Shown here: in pieces, positions 1 to 8,365 of the stretch | Numbering within the stretch: position 1 is the stretch's first letter | Layout: each line of letters opens with the position of its first letter | Notes under the pieces: model-generated | The model's database searches: none | What the model was told of the DNA's origin: nothing | What the model saw: only the letters and a program-made list of their open reading frames with translations | Assembly (NCBI RefSeq): GCF_014217215.1 | Contig: NZ_CP056080.1 | Coordinates: 2,379,068-2,443,067, forward strand | From: Rothia nasimurium | GTDB lineage: Bacteria; Actinomycetota; Actinomycetes; Actinomycetales; Micrococcaceae | Length of the DNA: 64,000 bases | Reading direction: 5' to 3' | Made by a program: the position numbers and the translations under genes

Positions 1-22
1 CCGCTTTTAGCGTCAAAAGCGG
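1..22. other. 8-bp hairpin at the window edge
   Basis: Perfect arms CCGCTTTT (1-8) and AAAAGCGG (15-22) around a 6-base loop. It may be part of a terminator of a gene outside the window, but no T-run follows on the plus strand and the minus-strand side lies outside the window, so the role is open. Confidence 0.35.
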
Positions 23-61
23 GCAGGGCGCGGTACATTTCAAAAGTAACTGTGGCACTGA

Positions 62-98
62 CCGCCAAATGTGCCGCTGGTACCGCCACATTTGGCGG
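62..98. repeat. 12-bp perfect inverted repeat
   Basis: CCGCCAAATGTG (62-73) is mirrored by CACATTTGGCGG (87-98) with a 13-base spacer. It lies between the window edge and the tRNA-Leu terminator, with no gene that I can support around it. No T-run follows, so it looks more like a protein-binding site or cruciform than a terminator. The function is unknown. Confidence 0.5.
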
Positions 99-223
99 CC
101 GTCGGCACATGCACCTTCTGGCCAGTGCCGGGGAGGCGAGCAAGAGCACCTGCGCCCGTCGTGGCGCCCAACTGCCGGGCAAACGCGTATCACAGAAGTG
201 CCACGGCCCCATTTTCAGGCACG

Positions 224-266
224 AAAAAACCCGCCCCCTAGCTCTCACTAGGAAAAACGGGTTTTT
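224..266 (-). terminator. Terminator downstream of tRNA-Leu
   Basis: A hairpin with outer arms rich in A/T (AAAAAACCCG at 224-233, CGGGTTTTT at 258-266) and an inner stem CCTAG/CTAGG. It lies directly 3' of the minus-strand tRNA and gives T-runs on both strands, so it can act in either direction. Confidence 0.7.
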
Positions 267-274
267 CTTCTCTG

Positions 275-358
275 TGCGCAAGGGGGGACTTGAACCCCCA
301 CGATCTTGCGATCACTGGCACCTGAAGCCAGCGCGTCTGCCAATTCCGCCACTTGCGC
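275..358 (-). tRNA. tRNA-Leu (anticodon CAG)
   Basis: Read on the minus strand, the acceptor arms GCGCAAG and CTTGCGC pair. The anticodon stem CTGGC/GCCAG holds loop TTCAGGT with anticodon CAG. A long variable arm (GATCGCAAGATC) marks it as class II, and the T arm has GGTTCAAGTCC. The discriminator is A and CCA is not encoded. A tRNA-Leu(CAG) beside fhaA is also found in Mycobacterium tuberculosis (from memory), which supports conserved synteny. Confidence 0.95.
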
Positions 359-675
359 ATTATTCATTTTTTATCGTTGCTGAATGAGCAACGAAGATAA
401 CTATACACAGCCCATCAAGAAGATGTCCAACCGGATTTAAGTGTCCTCAACCACACACAAACCAGAAAGGCGCCCAAAACCAGCGTGCGGGCGTCCGCTC
501 CCCACCCTAGAACCCGTGAGATAGCAGGGCTTTACCAGGTTTTCCCGGGGAGTTTTTACGGTTATCCACTAGACTAGAAGCTTAGGCTGTGCGCATACCC
601 TGCGCAGCGAATCAGCTCGAGCACCCGCAGAACACGGCGCGGTGCGCCCGTAGTTTTGTGTTGAAGGAGGCAAGC

Positions 676-1491
676 ATGGGGTTCATCGACAGACTTGAAC
701 AGGGCCTAGAAAAGGCCGTGCGTGGCACCTTCAGCAAGGGCGGCACTTTTGAGCCCGTAGATATCGCTAACCGGCTCCGCACCGAGATGGACAACAAGGC
801 CTTCTCCGTCTCGTCCGGGCGTACCATCGCCCCCAATAACTTCACCGCCGAATTTTCTGCCAGTGACTTTTCCCGGGCCCAGCAGTGGGGTGTGCCCCTG
901 GCTGAAGAGCTCTGCGACGTGGTCATCCGCCACGCCCGCGACCAGGGTTACTCCCTGCGCGGGGCGGTGCGCGTGACCTTCTCGCTCAACAACGAGCTTG
1001 AACCGGGCAGCTTCGACATCACCAGCGCGGTGAAGAAGATGCAGGCCCCTCAGGACGAACCTGCCCCTCATACAGCGGCTGCCCATCCGGCGTCCGCCCA
1101 GCAGCAGCTGCCCACGCGCATCACCCGCCCGGCAGCGCCACCGCGCACCGAGCCGGTGCCCGCCCACCAGCTACCGCAGTCTCGCCGCCCCGCCCCCACC
1201 CCCCAGGTGGTGCTCGACATCAACGGCGAGCGCGTTGTGGTGCGCGATTTACCGGTCACTCTGGGGCGCGGCTCCAATGCAGATATCACCGTTGAAGATA
1301 CGGGTGTCTCACGCCGCCACCTCGATATTGTGGAGCAAGATGGCACCTACTTGGCGGTTGATTTGGGGTCCACGAACGGTTCTTACCTCGACGGTAAGCG
1401 CCTGCACGGCCGGGCTGAGCTGCGTAACGGTTCTGTGATTGAGATGGGCCGGGCCCGTATTGTTTTCCGTCTGATGGTTCGTAAGGGGTAG
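676..1491 (+). CDS. fhaA: FHA-domain protein FhaA (DUF3662 + FHA)
   Basis: A cytoplasmic phosphothreonine-binding protein of 271 residues. Residues 1-115 match the DUF3662 N-terminal domain, a Pro/Ala-rich linker covers about 120-177, and the FHA domain is at about 180-265 with the ligand-binding Arg198, the SRRH motif (212-215) and STNG (232-235). I chose the ATG at 676 because AAGGAGG lies 5 bases upstream; an in-frame start at 589 has no ribosome site. It is the first gene of the fhaA-fhaB-pstP-rodA-pbpA-pknA-pknB operon. In mycobacteria FhaA is phosphorylated by PknA/PknB and binds the flippase partner MurJ/pseudokinase; the same role is inferred here. Confidence 0.95.
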   Translation: MGFIDRLEQGLEKAVRGTFSKGGTFEPVDIANRLRTEMDNKAFSVSSGRTIAPNNFTAEFSASDFSRAQQWGVPLAEELCDVVIRHARDQGYSLRGAVRVTFSLNNELEPGSFDITSAVKKMQAPQDEPAPHTAAAHPASAQQQLPTRITRPAAPPRTEPVPAHQLPQSRRPAPTPQVVLDINGERVVVRDLPVTLGRGSNADITVEDTGVSRRHLDIVEQDGTYLAVDLGSTNGSYLDGKRLHGRAELRNGSVIEMGRARIVFRLMVRKG

Positions 1492-1494
1492 CTT

Positions 1495-1998
1495 GTGGCA
1501 TCTGAAATTACCGTGACGGTTTTGCGTTTTGCCTTTTTGGGCCTGCTGTGGCTGTTTATTTTTATGGTTCTTGCTGCGTCGCGCCGCGATCTGGGTGTGG
1601 GGCGTAATATCCGCACTGCGCGGGCTCAGTTTGAGGACGCCGCTGTTGATGCGCCGGTTGCTCCTGCGACTCCCGCTCACCCGGCGCCGGCGGCTGCCCC
1701 TCCGGCACGTCCGTCCCTGCTGACGATTGTGGACGGCACTCAGGCTGGGGCTACCATGCGCCTGGGCGATAGCCCGGTGACGATTGGCCGCGCCACCGAT
1801 ATTGAGGTGTCTTTGCAGGACGATTACGCTTCGGGCCGTCATGCCCGTCTTTTCCCGCAGGGGTCGCGCTGGTTCCTTGAAGATATGGGGTCAACCAACG
1901 GCACTTTTGTGGGTGATACCCGCCTGACCCGTGCCACTCCGATTGAGGCTGGCCAGCTCTTTAGGGTTGGCCGCACCACCATGCAGCTGAAGGCCTAG
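1495..1998 (+). CDS. fhaB: Membrane-anchored FHA protein FhaB/FipA
   Basis: 167 residues. One N-terminal membrane helix (about 9-28) is followed by a Pro/Ala linker (50-72) and a cytoplasmic FHA domain (73-165) with Arg99 and STNG at 133-136. The start is GTG, three bases after the fhaA stop, with AAGGGG upstream. FhaB (FipA in mycobacteria) reads threonine phosphorylation by the neighbouring kinases and links it to division proteins; that role comes from the family, not from the sequence. It is co-transcribed with fhaA by position. Confidence 0.93.
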   Translation: MASEITVTVLRFAFLGLLWLFIFMVLAASRRDLGVGRNIRTARAQFEDAAVDAPVAPATPAHPAPAAAPPARPSLLTIVDGTQAGATMRLGDSPVTIGRATDIEVSLQDDYASGRHARLFPQGSRWFLEDMGSTNGTFVGDTRLTRATPIEAGQLFRVGRTTMQLKA

Positions 1999-2001
1999 TG
2001 C

Positions 2002-3741
2002 ATGAGTATCGCTTTCCGTTTTGCGGCCCGCTCCGATGTGGGGCGAGTGCGCTCTAAAAACGATGATTCGGGGTATGCAGGCCATTACCTGGCGGTTGTT
2101 GCCGACGGTATGGGCGGGTATGTGGGCGGCGACGTTGCGTCGGCGACCACGGTGCTTGATTTGACCCCTCTTGACCGGGCAGGTTTTGAGGGTAATGCCG
2201 GGGTGTACCTGGCCGATGAGATCGTGAATGCCAATATCATCATGAATGAGCTGGTGGCGCTGAACCCGCGTTTGGCGGGTATGGGTACCACCTGCACGGC
2301 TCTGCTGATTGATGGCGACCGCATTGAGATGGCCCATATTGGTGACTCGCGCGCCTACCGCCTGCGCGACGGCGTGTTTGAGCAGGTCACCACCGACCAC
2401 ACCTTTGTGCAGCGCCTGCTGCAAGAGGGGCGTATTAGCCCCGAGGAGGCTGAGGCTCACCCGCACAAGAACGTGATTATGCGAGTGCTGGGCGATGTTG
2501 ATGCCTCCCCCGAGCTTGAACTTCGCACCCTGGACGCCGTGGTGGGCGAAAAGTGGGTGCTGAGCTCTGACGGCCTGGACGCCGTGGTGCAGGTAGCTGA
2601 GATTGAGGCGGTCATGCGCTCCACCGGCGACCTGCAGCAGGTGGTCGATATTCTGACCGATATGACCCTGGAACGCGGCGCCCCCGATAACGTGACCGTG
2701 GTGGCTCTGCAGGTCATTAGCGAGGATTCCCTATCTGCGGCGATTACCGCCCCGCAGCCGATTATTCCGGTGCGTAAGTACGGTAAGGACGGTGAGCTGG
2801 TGGGGGTTTACCCCACCGTGGAGCAGGAGGCCGCTGAGCCCGCCTCCAGCGACAGCGAGGCAGAGGGGGCAGACGCCGGTGAGCCGGTAGACGAGGACGG
2901 CGAGCACCGCGCCCCCTGGCGCCGCCGCATGCCCCAGCATGCCAAGATGCGTAACGCCCTGCGCCACGGCAAGTGGCGCGGCGAATCCTTCACTGACGGC
3001 GTGCTCAACACCATGACGGTTAAGGCCGGGGTGGACGCCGCCACCGCCACCACCGGTGACGGCGAGGACGAGCCGACCCCGGCGTCCGTGCTGCGCCAGG
3101 AGCTCTCGGAGCGACCCCACGACCTGGTGGGAGCTGCCGCTAACGCAACCCAGACCGGTATGATTCCGGCGGTGACAGCCCGCACAGCCCAGAACATCAG
3201 CACTCTCTCGCAGCAGCAGGCCACCCAGACCCTGGAACCCGCTGAGCTGCCCGAGGAATACCGGGTTGCCCTGAGCAACGAGGTGGCACCGTCGCCCCAC
3301 CGCTGGCCCATGCGGGTCTTCGTGGTGGCCCTGACCCTGGCGGTTCTCGCGGCGAGCGCCTGGAGCTTCTTCGCCTGGACCAAAACCCAGTACTACGTGG
3401 GTGTTAAGGACGACCACGTGACGGTGTTTAACGGCATCAACCAGTCCCTGGGGCCGGTGAGCCTGAACAGCGTGGTGGAAGAGACCGATATTGAGGTCAG
3501 CTCCCTACCGGAGTTCTCCCAGTCGCTTCTGCGCAGCACTATCACCGCCACGAGCCAGGACGAGGCTGAGCAGATCGTGCAGAACCTGCGCGACCAGCTA
3601 CCGGCTACGGTCACACCGGGAACCGTCACCACGGCGGAGCCCACCCCGAGCGCCTCTGCCAGTGTCTCGGGTGAGCCGAGCCCGGCATCCGAAACCAGCC
3701 CAACACCCGATACCAGCACAACCACCCAGGGAGGTAACTAG
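2002..3741 (+). CDS. pstP: PP2C-family Ser/Thr protein phosphatase
   Basis: 579 residues. The N-terminal 235 residues form a PPM/PP2C metal-dependent phosphatase with the metal-binding DGMGG (35-39), GMGTT, GDSRAY, SSDGLD and the terminal GAPDNVT. A long charged linker leads to one membrane helix near 435-455 and an extracytoplasmic Thr/Ser/Pro-rich tail. It is the only phosphatase in the operon and is inferred to reverse phosphorylation by PknA and PknB on FhaA/B, RodA and MurJ-linked targets. The linker and tail are longer than in M. tuberculosis PstP (about 514 residues). Its stop overlaps the rodA start by one base, so translation is probably coupled. Confidence 0.95.
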   Translation: MSIAFRFAARSDVGRVRSKNDDSGYAGHYLAVVADGMGGYVGGDVASATTVLDLTPLDRAGFEGNAGVYLADEIVNANIIMNELVALNPRLAGMGTTCTALLIDGDRIEMAHIGDSRAYRLRDGVFEQVTTDHTFVQRLLQEGRISPEEAEAHPHKNVIMRVLGDVDASPELELRTLDAVVGEKWVLSSDGLDAVVQVAEIEAVMRSTGDLQQVVDILTDMTLERGAPDNVTVVALQVISEDSLSAAITAPQPIIPVRKYGKDGELVGVYPTVEQEAAEPASSDSEAEGADAGEPVDEDGEHRAPWRRRMPQHAKMRNALRHGKWRGESFTDGVLNTMTVKAGVDAATATTGDGEDEPTPASVLRQELSERPHDLVGAAANATQTGMIPAVTARTAQNISTLSQQQATQTLEPAELPEEYRVALSNEVAPSPHRWPMRVFVVALTLAVLAASAWSFFAWTKTQYYVGVKDDHVTVFNGINQSLGPVSLNSVVEETDIEVSSLPEFSQSLLRSTITATSQDEAEQIVQNLRDQLPATVTPGTVTTAEPTPSASASVSGEPSPASETSPTPDTSTTTQGGN

Positions 3742-5192
3742 TGAGCGCTTCATCTGCCGCACCTGCGGTTGAGCTGCCCCGCTCCCGCCGACTGACCGAA
3801 CTGGTACTCACCGTGCTCGCGGTGTTGCTCTGCCCTGTCGCCATGTACCTGGTAGACCCCGAAGCGGCCCTGGAAAACCGCATGTGGGTACAGGCTCTTA
3901 CCGTTCAGGGTGTGGGCGCCCTGGTACTGCATGCCGTTATGTATATGCGGGCCCGCTACGCCGACCCCTTTATTCTGCCGATTGCTGTGGCTCTCAACGG
4001 GCTGGGTCTAGCCATGATCTACCGTATCGACCTGACCACCACCGCTAACGCGGGGGCGGCCCAGCTCATGTGGACCGGCGTAGCCATGATTGCTTCAGCC
4101 GTGGTGCTCTTCTTCCTGCGCGATCACCGGGTACTGCGGAAGGTCACCTATATTTCTCTGGCTGCCTCGATTGTGCTGCTCCTGCTGCCGCTGCTACCGG
4201 TCATCGGTACCGAAATTAACGGTGCCCGCATCTGGATTTCACTCGGCGGCCGCACCTTCCAGCCCGGTGAAGTCGCCAAGATTACCCTGGCCATCTTCTT
4301 CGCCGGTTACCTCTCAACCCACCGCGACCTGATCATGCTGGCCGGTAAGCGCATCGGCCCGGTACGCCTGCCCCGCTTCAAAGACCTGGCCCCCATGTTT
4401 ATCGCCTGGTTCGTCTCGCTAGCGGTGCTGGTTTTCCAGCGCGATTTGGGCTCGGCTATCCTCTTCTTCGGCATCTTCCTGGCCATGCTTTTCCTAGCGA
4501 CCGGAAGCCTCACCTGGGTTGCCCTGGGCCTGCTCTTTGTAGCCGCCGGCGGCGTGCTGGCCTACAACTACATCTCCCACGTCTACTACCGCATCAACTC
4601 CTGGGTCCATGCCTTTGATCCCGAGATTTACAACCAGCCCCTGGGCGGCTCAGGTCAAATTGTGCAAGGCCTCTTCGGCCTGGCCTCTGGCGGTCTGTTC
4701 GGGCGCGGCTGGGGCAACGGCCGCCCCGACCTGGTCTCATATTCCAACTCAGACATGATTATCACCGCCCTGGGTGAAGAACTGGGCCTACTGGGCTTGG
4801 GGGCTATCCTCATGCTCTTCCTGCTGCTAGTCTCCCGCGGCTTCCGCGCTGCCCTGGGCACCCGCGACGCCTTCGGCAAGCTCCTGGCAGCAGGCTTCTC
4901 AGCCCTCATCGTGATCCAGCTCTTCGTGGTAGTTGGCGGCGTGACCCGCCTGATTCCCCTGACAGGTCTGACCACCCCCTTCATGTCGGCCGGTGGCTCC
5001 TCCCTGCTCTCAAACTGGGTCATCGTAGCCATCCTGCTCGCCATCTCCCACACTGCCCGTGCCCCGCACGTGGTAGAAGAGTTCGACGAGGCAGACAGCA
5101 TCGACTACGAGGGCTACGAGCCCGAGGGCGCCACGTCCGTCATTTCTAGAATTACCGAAACCAACCGTTCAGGAGGTGCTCGCGGTGAATAA
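3741..5192 (+). CDS. rodA: SEDS peptidoglycan glycosyltransferase RodA/FtsW
   Basis: 483 residues, about ten membrane helices, with the SEDS-family block around VFQRDLGSAILFFGIFLAML and the conserved GGTSL-like loop here written SAGGSSLLS. The protein polymerises lipid II during cell elongation together with the class B PBP encoded next. GTG start overlapping the pstP stop. The C-terminus is a short acidic cytoplasmic tail. Which SEDS paralogue it is (RodA rather than FtsW) is inferred from the operon, because ftsW normally lies in the dcw cluster. Confidence 0.94.
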   Translation: MSASSAAPAVELPRSRRLTELVLTVLAVLLCPVAMYLVDPEAALENRMWVQALTVQGVGALVLHAVMYMRARYADPFILPIAVALNGLGLAMIYRIDLTTTANAGAAQLMWTGVAMIASAVVLFFLRDHRVLRKVTYISLAASIVLLLLPLLPVIGTEINGARIWISLGGRTFQPGEVAKITLAIFFAGYLSTHRDLIMLAGKRIGPVRLPRFKDLAPMFIAWFVSLAVLVFQRDLGSAILFFGIFLAMLFLATGSLTWVALGLLFVAAGGVLAYNYISHVYYRINSWVHAFDPEIYNQPLGGSGQIVQGLFGLASGGLFGRGWGNGRPDLVSYSNSDMIITALGEELGLLGLGAILMLFLLLVSRGFRAALGTRDAFGKLLAAGFSALIVIQLFVVVGGVTRLIPLTGLTTPFMSAGGSSLLSNWVIVAILLAISHTARAPHVVEEFDEADSIDYEGYEPEGATSVISRITETNRSGGARGE

Positions 5193-6627
5193 AGCTATCC
5201 GCCGGGCATGGATTGCTGCGGCCTGCGTCTTCGTGATGCTGCTGGGCACCCTGACCTATATCCAATTCTTTGACGCTAAAAACCTGCAGGCCAACGCCTG
5301 GAACTCCCGCACCCTCTACGAAAGCTACGGCTCCCAGCGCGGGTCCATTGTGGTTGACGGCGTCGAGATCGCCTCGTCCGTAGAGTCGAACGACGGCTAC
5401 GCTTTCCAGCGCACCTACTCCCAGCCCGAGCTCTACGCGGGGCTCACCGGCTACTTCTCATCCATCTACGGGGCAACCGGCCTGGAATCTGCCATGAACG
5501 ACCAGCTGTCGGGCAACTCCGACGCCCAGTTCTACGACCGCCTGGCCCAGATGTTCACCGGCAACACCGCCCAGGGGGCCAGCGTTGAGCTGACCATCGA
5601 CAGCGAGCTCCAGCAGCTGGCCTACAACCTGCTGGACGGCTACAAGGGCTCTATCGTGGCCCTCGACCCCAAGACCGGCGAAATCCTGGCTATGGTGTCC
5701 ACCCCCTCCTACGACCCCAACACCCTCTCGTCCCACAACGCCGAATCGGTGCTGGCCCAGTACGCGGCCCTCAATGAGGACGCCAACCACCCGCTCTACA
5801 ACCGCGCTATCGCGGGCGACACCTACGCACCCGGCTCACCCTTCAAAATTATTGACGCCGTAGCCGCCCTCGAATCGGGTAAATACAATGCGGACTCGGT
5901 GATTCCCAACCCTCAGAACCTGACCCTGCCGAACACCACCGTCACCCTGCCCAACTACACCGGCGGCCAGTGCTCAACCCGCACGTCCGCCACCATCGAG
6001 TGGGCCCTGGCGCAGTCCTGCAACACCCCCTTTGCCCAGATTGCCATGGACCTGGGCGAAGAAACCATCGCCCAGACCGCCAGCAACTTTGGCTACGGGC
6101 AAGACCTCCAAATCCCTCTAGCTGTGTCACAGTCAGTCTTCCCGACCAACATGGAAGACAGCCAGCTAGCACAGGCGTCTATTGGTCAGTACGATGTGAA
6201 GACCACCCCTTTGCAGGTTGCTATGATGAGCGCAGCTATCGCGAACGACGGTGTGCAGATGAAACCCAACCTGATCAGGTCGGTTAAGTCCCACAACCTC
6301 AGCTCGCTATATGAGTTCTCAGCTGAGGAGCTACGACGCTCCACCTCAGCCGATATCGCCAACCAGGTAACCGATTGGATGGTAAACGGCGTGAGCAACG
6401 GTATCGCCTCGGGCGCCGCGGTCAGCGGGGTCCAGGTGGCCGGTAAAACCGGTACCGCTGAAATTGGAGACACGGGGTTAAACAACTCCTGGTTCACCGG
6501 TTTCGCTCCAGCGGACGACCCGCAGGTAGCTATCGCGGTAGTCTATGAAGGTGTAGACGCCACAACAGGGGCGCAGCTTGCTGCTCCCGCAGGTAAACAA
6601 CTTTTTGAGGCGGTGTTGAACAAGTGA
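5185..6627 (+). CDS. pbpA: Class B penicillin-binding protein PbpA
   Basis: 480 residues. A single N-terminal membrane helix (about 8-27), a small dimerisation domain and a C-terminal transpeptidase domain with all three motifs: SPFK (Ser218 nucleophile), SCN (278-280) and KTGT (421-424). It cross-links peptidoglycan made by RodA. The GTG at 5185 is preferred over 5176 because AGGAGG at 5171-5176 would otherwise sit on the start; this gives an 8-base overlap with rodA. The stop overlaps the pknA start (GTGA). Confidence 0.95.
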   Translation: MNKAIRRAWIAAACVFVMLLGTLTYIQFFDAKNLQANAWNSRTLYESYGSQRGSIVVDGVEIASSVESNDGYAFQRTYSQPELYAGLTGYFSSIYGATGLESAMNDQLSGNSDAQFYDRLAQMFTGNTAQGASVELTIDSELQQLAYNLLDGYKGSIVALDPKTGEILAMVSTPSYDPNTLSSHNAESVLAQYAALNEDANHPLYNRAIAGDTYAPGSPFKIIDAVAALESGKYNADSVIPNPQNLTLPNTTVTLPNYTGGQCSTRTSATIEWALAQSCNTPFAQIAMDLGEETIAQTASNFGYGQDLQIPLAVSQSVFPTNMEDSQLAQASIGQYDVKTTPLQVAMMSAAIANDGVQMKPNLIRSVKSHNLSSLYEFSAEELRRSTSADIANQVTDWMVNGVSNGIASGAAVSGVQVAGKTGTAEIGDTGLNNSWFTGFAPADDPQVAIAVVYEGVDATTGAQLAAPAGKQLFEAVLNK

Positions 6628-8354
6628 GGCCTTCGGTAGATGTGACTCTTGGTGGTCGCTACACCCTGACCGAGCGTATCGCAATTGGCGGTATGGGCGA
6701 GGTCTGGAAGGCGCGCGATAAGGTCTTGGGCCGTACCGTCGCCGTAAAAATTCTGAAAGAGGAATATACGGGCGACCCCGGCTTCCTTGAGCGTTTCCGC
6801 GCCGAAGCCCGCCACACCGCCCTGCTCAACCACCCCGGCGTCGCCAACGTCTTTGACTACGGCGAAGAGGACGGCTCTGCCTACCTGGTCATGGAGCTCG
6901 TACCCGGTGAGCCGCTGTCTAACATCATTGAGCGCGACAAGCAGCTACCTGCTGACCGCATCCTCAACATCATGGCACAGACCGCCCGCGCCCTGGCAGC
7001 CGCTCACGCCCAGGGGCTCGTGCACCGCGACGTGAAGCCCGGCAACCTGATTATCACTCCGGACGAGCGGGTGAAGGTCACCGACTTCGGCATTGCCCGC
7101 CTGGCTGACCAGGTACCCCTGACCGCCACCGGCCAGGTCATGGGCACCGCCCAGTACCTGGCTCCTGAGCAAGCAACCGGCCAGCAGGCCACCCCCTCCT
7201 CAGACATGTACTCCCTGGGCATCATCGGCTACGAGTGCCTAGCGGGTAAGCGCCCCTTCACCGGTGAATCGCAGATCGCCATTGCCCTGGCACAGGTCAA
7301 CGATCCGCCACCGCCCCTGCCCAAGGACGTCCCCGCCCCCGCAGCAGCGCTCATCATGTGCCTGCTCTCCAAAGACCCAGCGGACCGCCCCGAGACCGCC
7401 ACCGCGCTGGCGTCCGCCATTGACGCCATCCGCCGCCGCGACATCCCGGCCGCCATCAAAGCTGTACCGCCCCTGAGCAAGTTCCTGCCTCAGGGGGCAG
7501 ATACCCAGGCCACCCAGGTCATGACGGCCCCCACCGCTGTAGCCCCCGCGGCTGCACGTTTCGGTTCGGGAGCCCGCTACGAGCCCGAGCCCACCACAGC
7601 TCGCGTACCCAGCACCCCGGTCGCCGCCTACCCGGCAGCTGAAACCCCGGCAAAGAAGAAGAGCCCCTGGGGCTGGGTTTCCCTGGTGCTTGCCCTCCTC
7701 TTGATCGCCGCCGTTGTCTGGTTTGTACTAGCGGGAAGTAACCGCTCTAGCACCCCCAGCGACGGCACCCCCACCGCCTCGGGTACCGTCTCAACCGTCA
7801 GCGCTTCACCCACCACCGAAGAAGCCAGCGCGGCAGAGACCCCCACCCGCATCGAAATTGACTCAGCAAGCTATGAGGGCCGCCCCCTCGATGAGGTCGT
7901 CAACGAACTCACCACCCTGGGCTTCTCAACCCGAACCACCGGCGTCACCTCTGAATCTGCCGTAGACACGGTACTCTCTGTTTCACCTACCGGCAGTGTA
8001 GAAATGGGTGAAACCATTACCGTGCAGTACTCCACCGGCCCCAAATCAGTGACCCTACCCAGTAATCTGGAGGGTACAGACTCTGAAGAGGCCATCAACG
8101 CGATTACTGCCCTGGGCGTTAACGTGCAGATTCACTTTGAAGAAAGCAGTAGTGCCCGCGAAGGAACCGTCCTACGAACCAGCCCCACCTCGGGATCCCG
8201 AGTTGAAGTAGGCAGTAGCGTAGACGTCTACGTAGCCAAGGCACCCGCGGAAAGTGCGTCAGCAACGGCCTCCGCCTCACCGAGTGCTTCAGCACCACAG
8301 TCAGATACCGCCTCAGAAGCAGCCTCACCGAGCGCTGATTCGACCGGCAACTAA
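6624..8354 (+). CDS. pknA: Ser/Thr protein kinase PknA with PASTA-like repeats
   Basis: 576 residues. The kinase domain (about 11-270) shows the glycine loop GGMGEV, the VAVK lysine, HRDVKPGN with catalytic Asp136, DFG and APEQ. A juxtamembrane stretch leads to a membrane helix at about 346-370. Outside the membrane two PASTA-like repeats follow (about 415-475 and 478-545), then an Ala/Ser-rich tail. M. tuberculosis PknA has no PASTA domains, so this extracellular part is a difference worth noting. Start GTG at 6624 overlaps the pbpA stop by 4 bases. Substrates are inferred to be cell-division and wall-synthesis proteins. Confidence 0.95.
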   Translation: MRPSVDVTLGGRYTLTERIAIGGMGEVWKARDKVLGRTVAVKILKEEYTGDPGFLERFRAEARHTALLNHPGVANVFDYGEEDGSAYLVMELVPGEPLSNIIERDKQLPADRILNIMAQTARALAAAHAQGLVHRDVKPGNLIITPDERVKVTDFGIARLADQVPLTATGQVMGTAQYLAPEQATGQQATPSSDMYSLGIIGYECLAGKRPFTGESQIAIALAQVNDPPPPLPKDVPAPAAALIMCLLSKDPADRPETATALASAIDAIRRRDIPAAIKAVPPLSKFLPQGADTQATQVMTAPTAVAPAAARFGSGARYEPEPTTARVPSTPVAAYPAAETPAKKKSPWGWVSLVLALLLIAAVVWFVLAGSNRSSTPSDGTPTASGTVSTVSASPTTEEASAAETPTRIEIDSASYEGRPLDEVVNELTTLGFSTRTTGVTSESAVDTVLSVSPTGSVEMGETITVQYSTGPKSVTLPSNLEGTDSEEAINAITALGVNVQIHFEESSSAREGTVLRTSPTSGSRVEVGSSVDVYVAKAPAESASATASASPSASAPQSDTASEAASPSADSTGN

Positions 8355-8365
8355 CTCCACCGGAA

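Noticed and set aside
52..387. Open frame of 111 codons on the plus strand
   Set aside because: It runs across the inverted repeat, the terminator and the tRNA-Leu gene and has no ribosome site.
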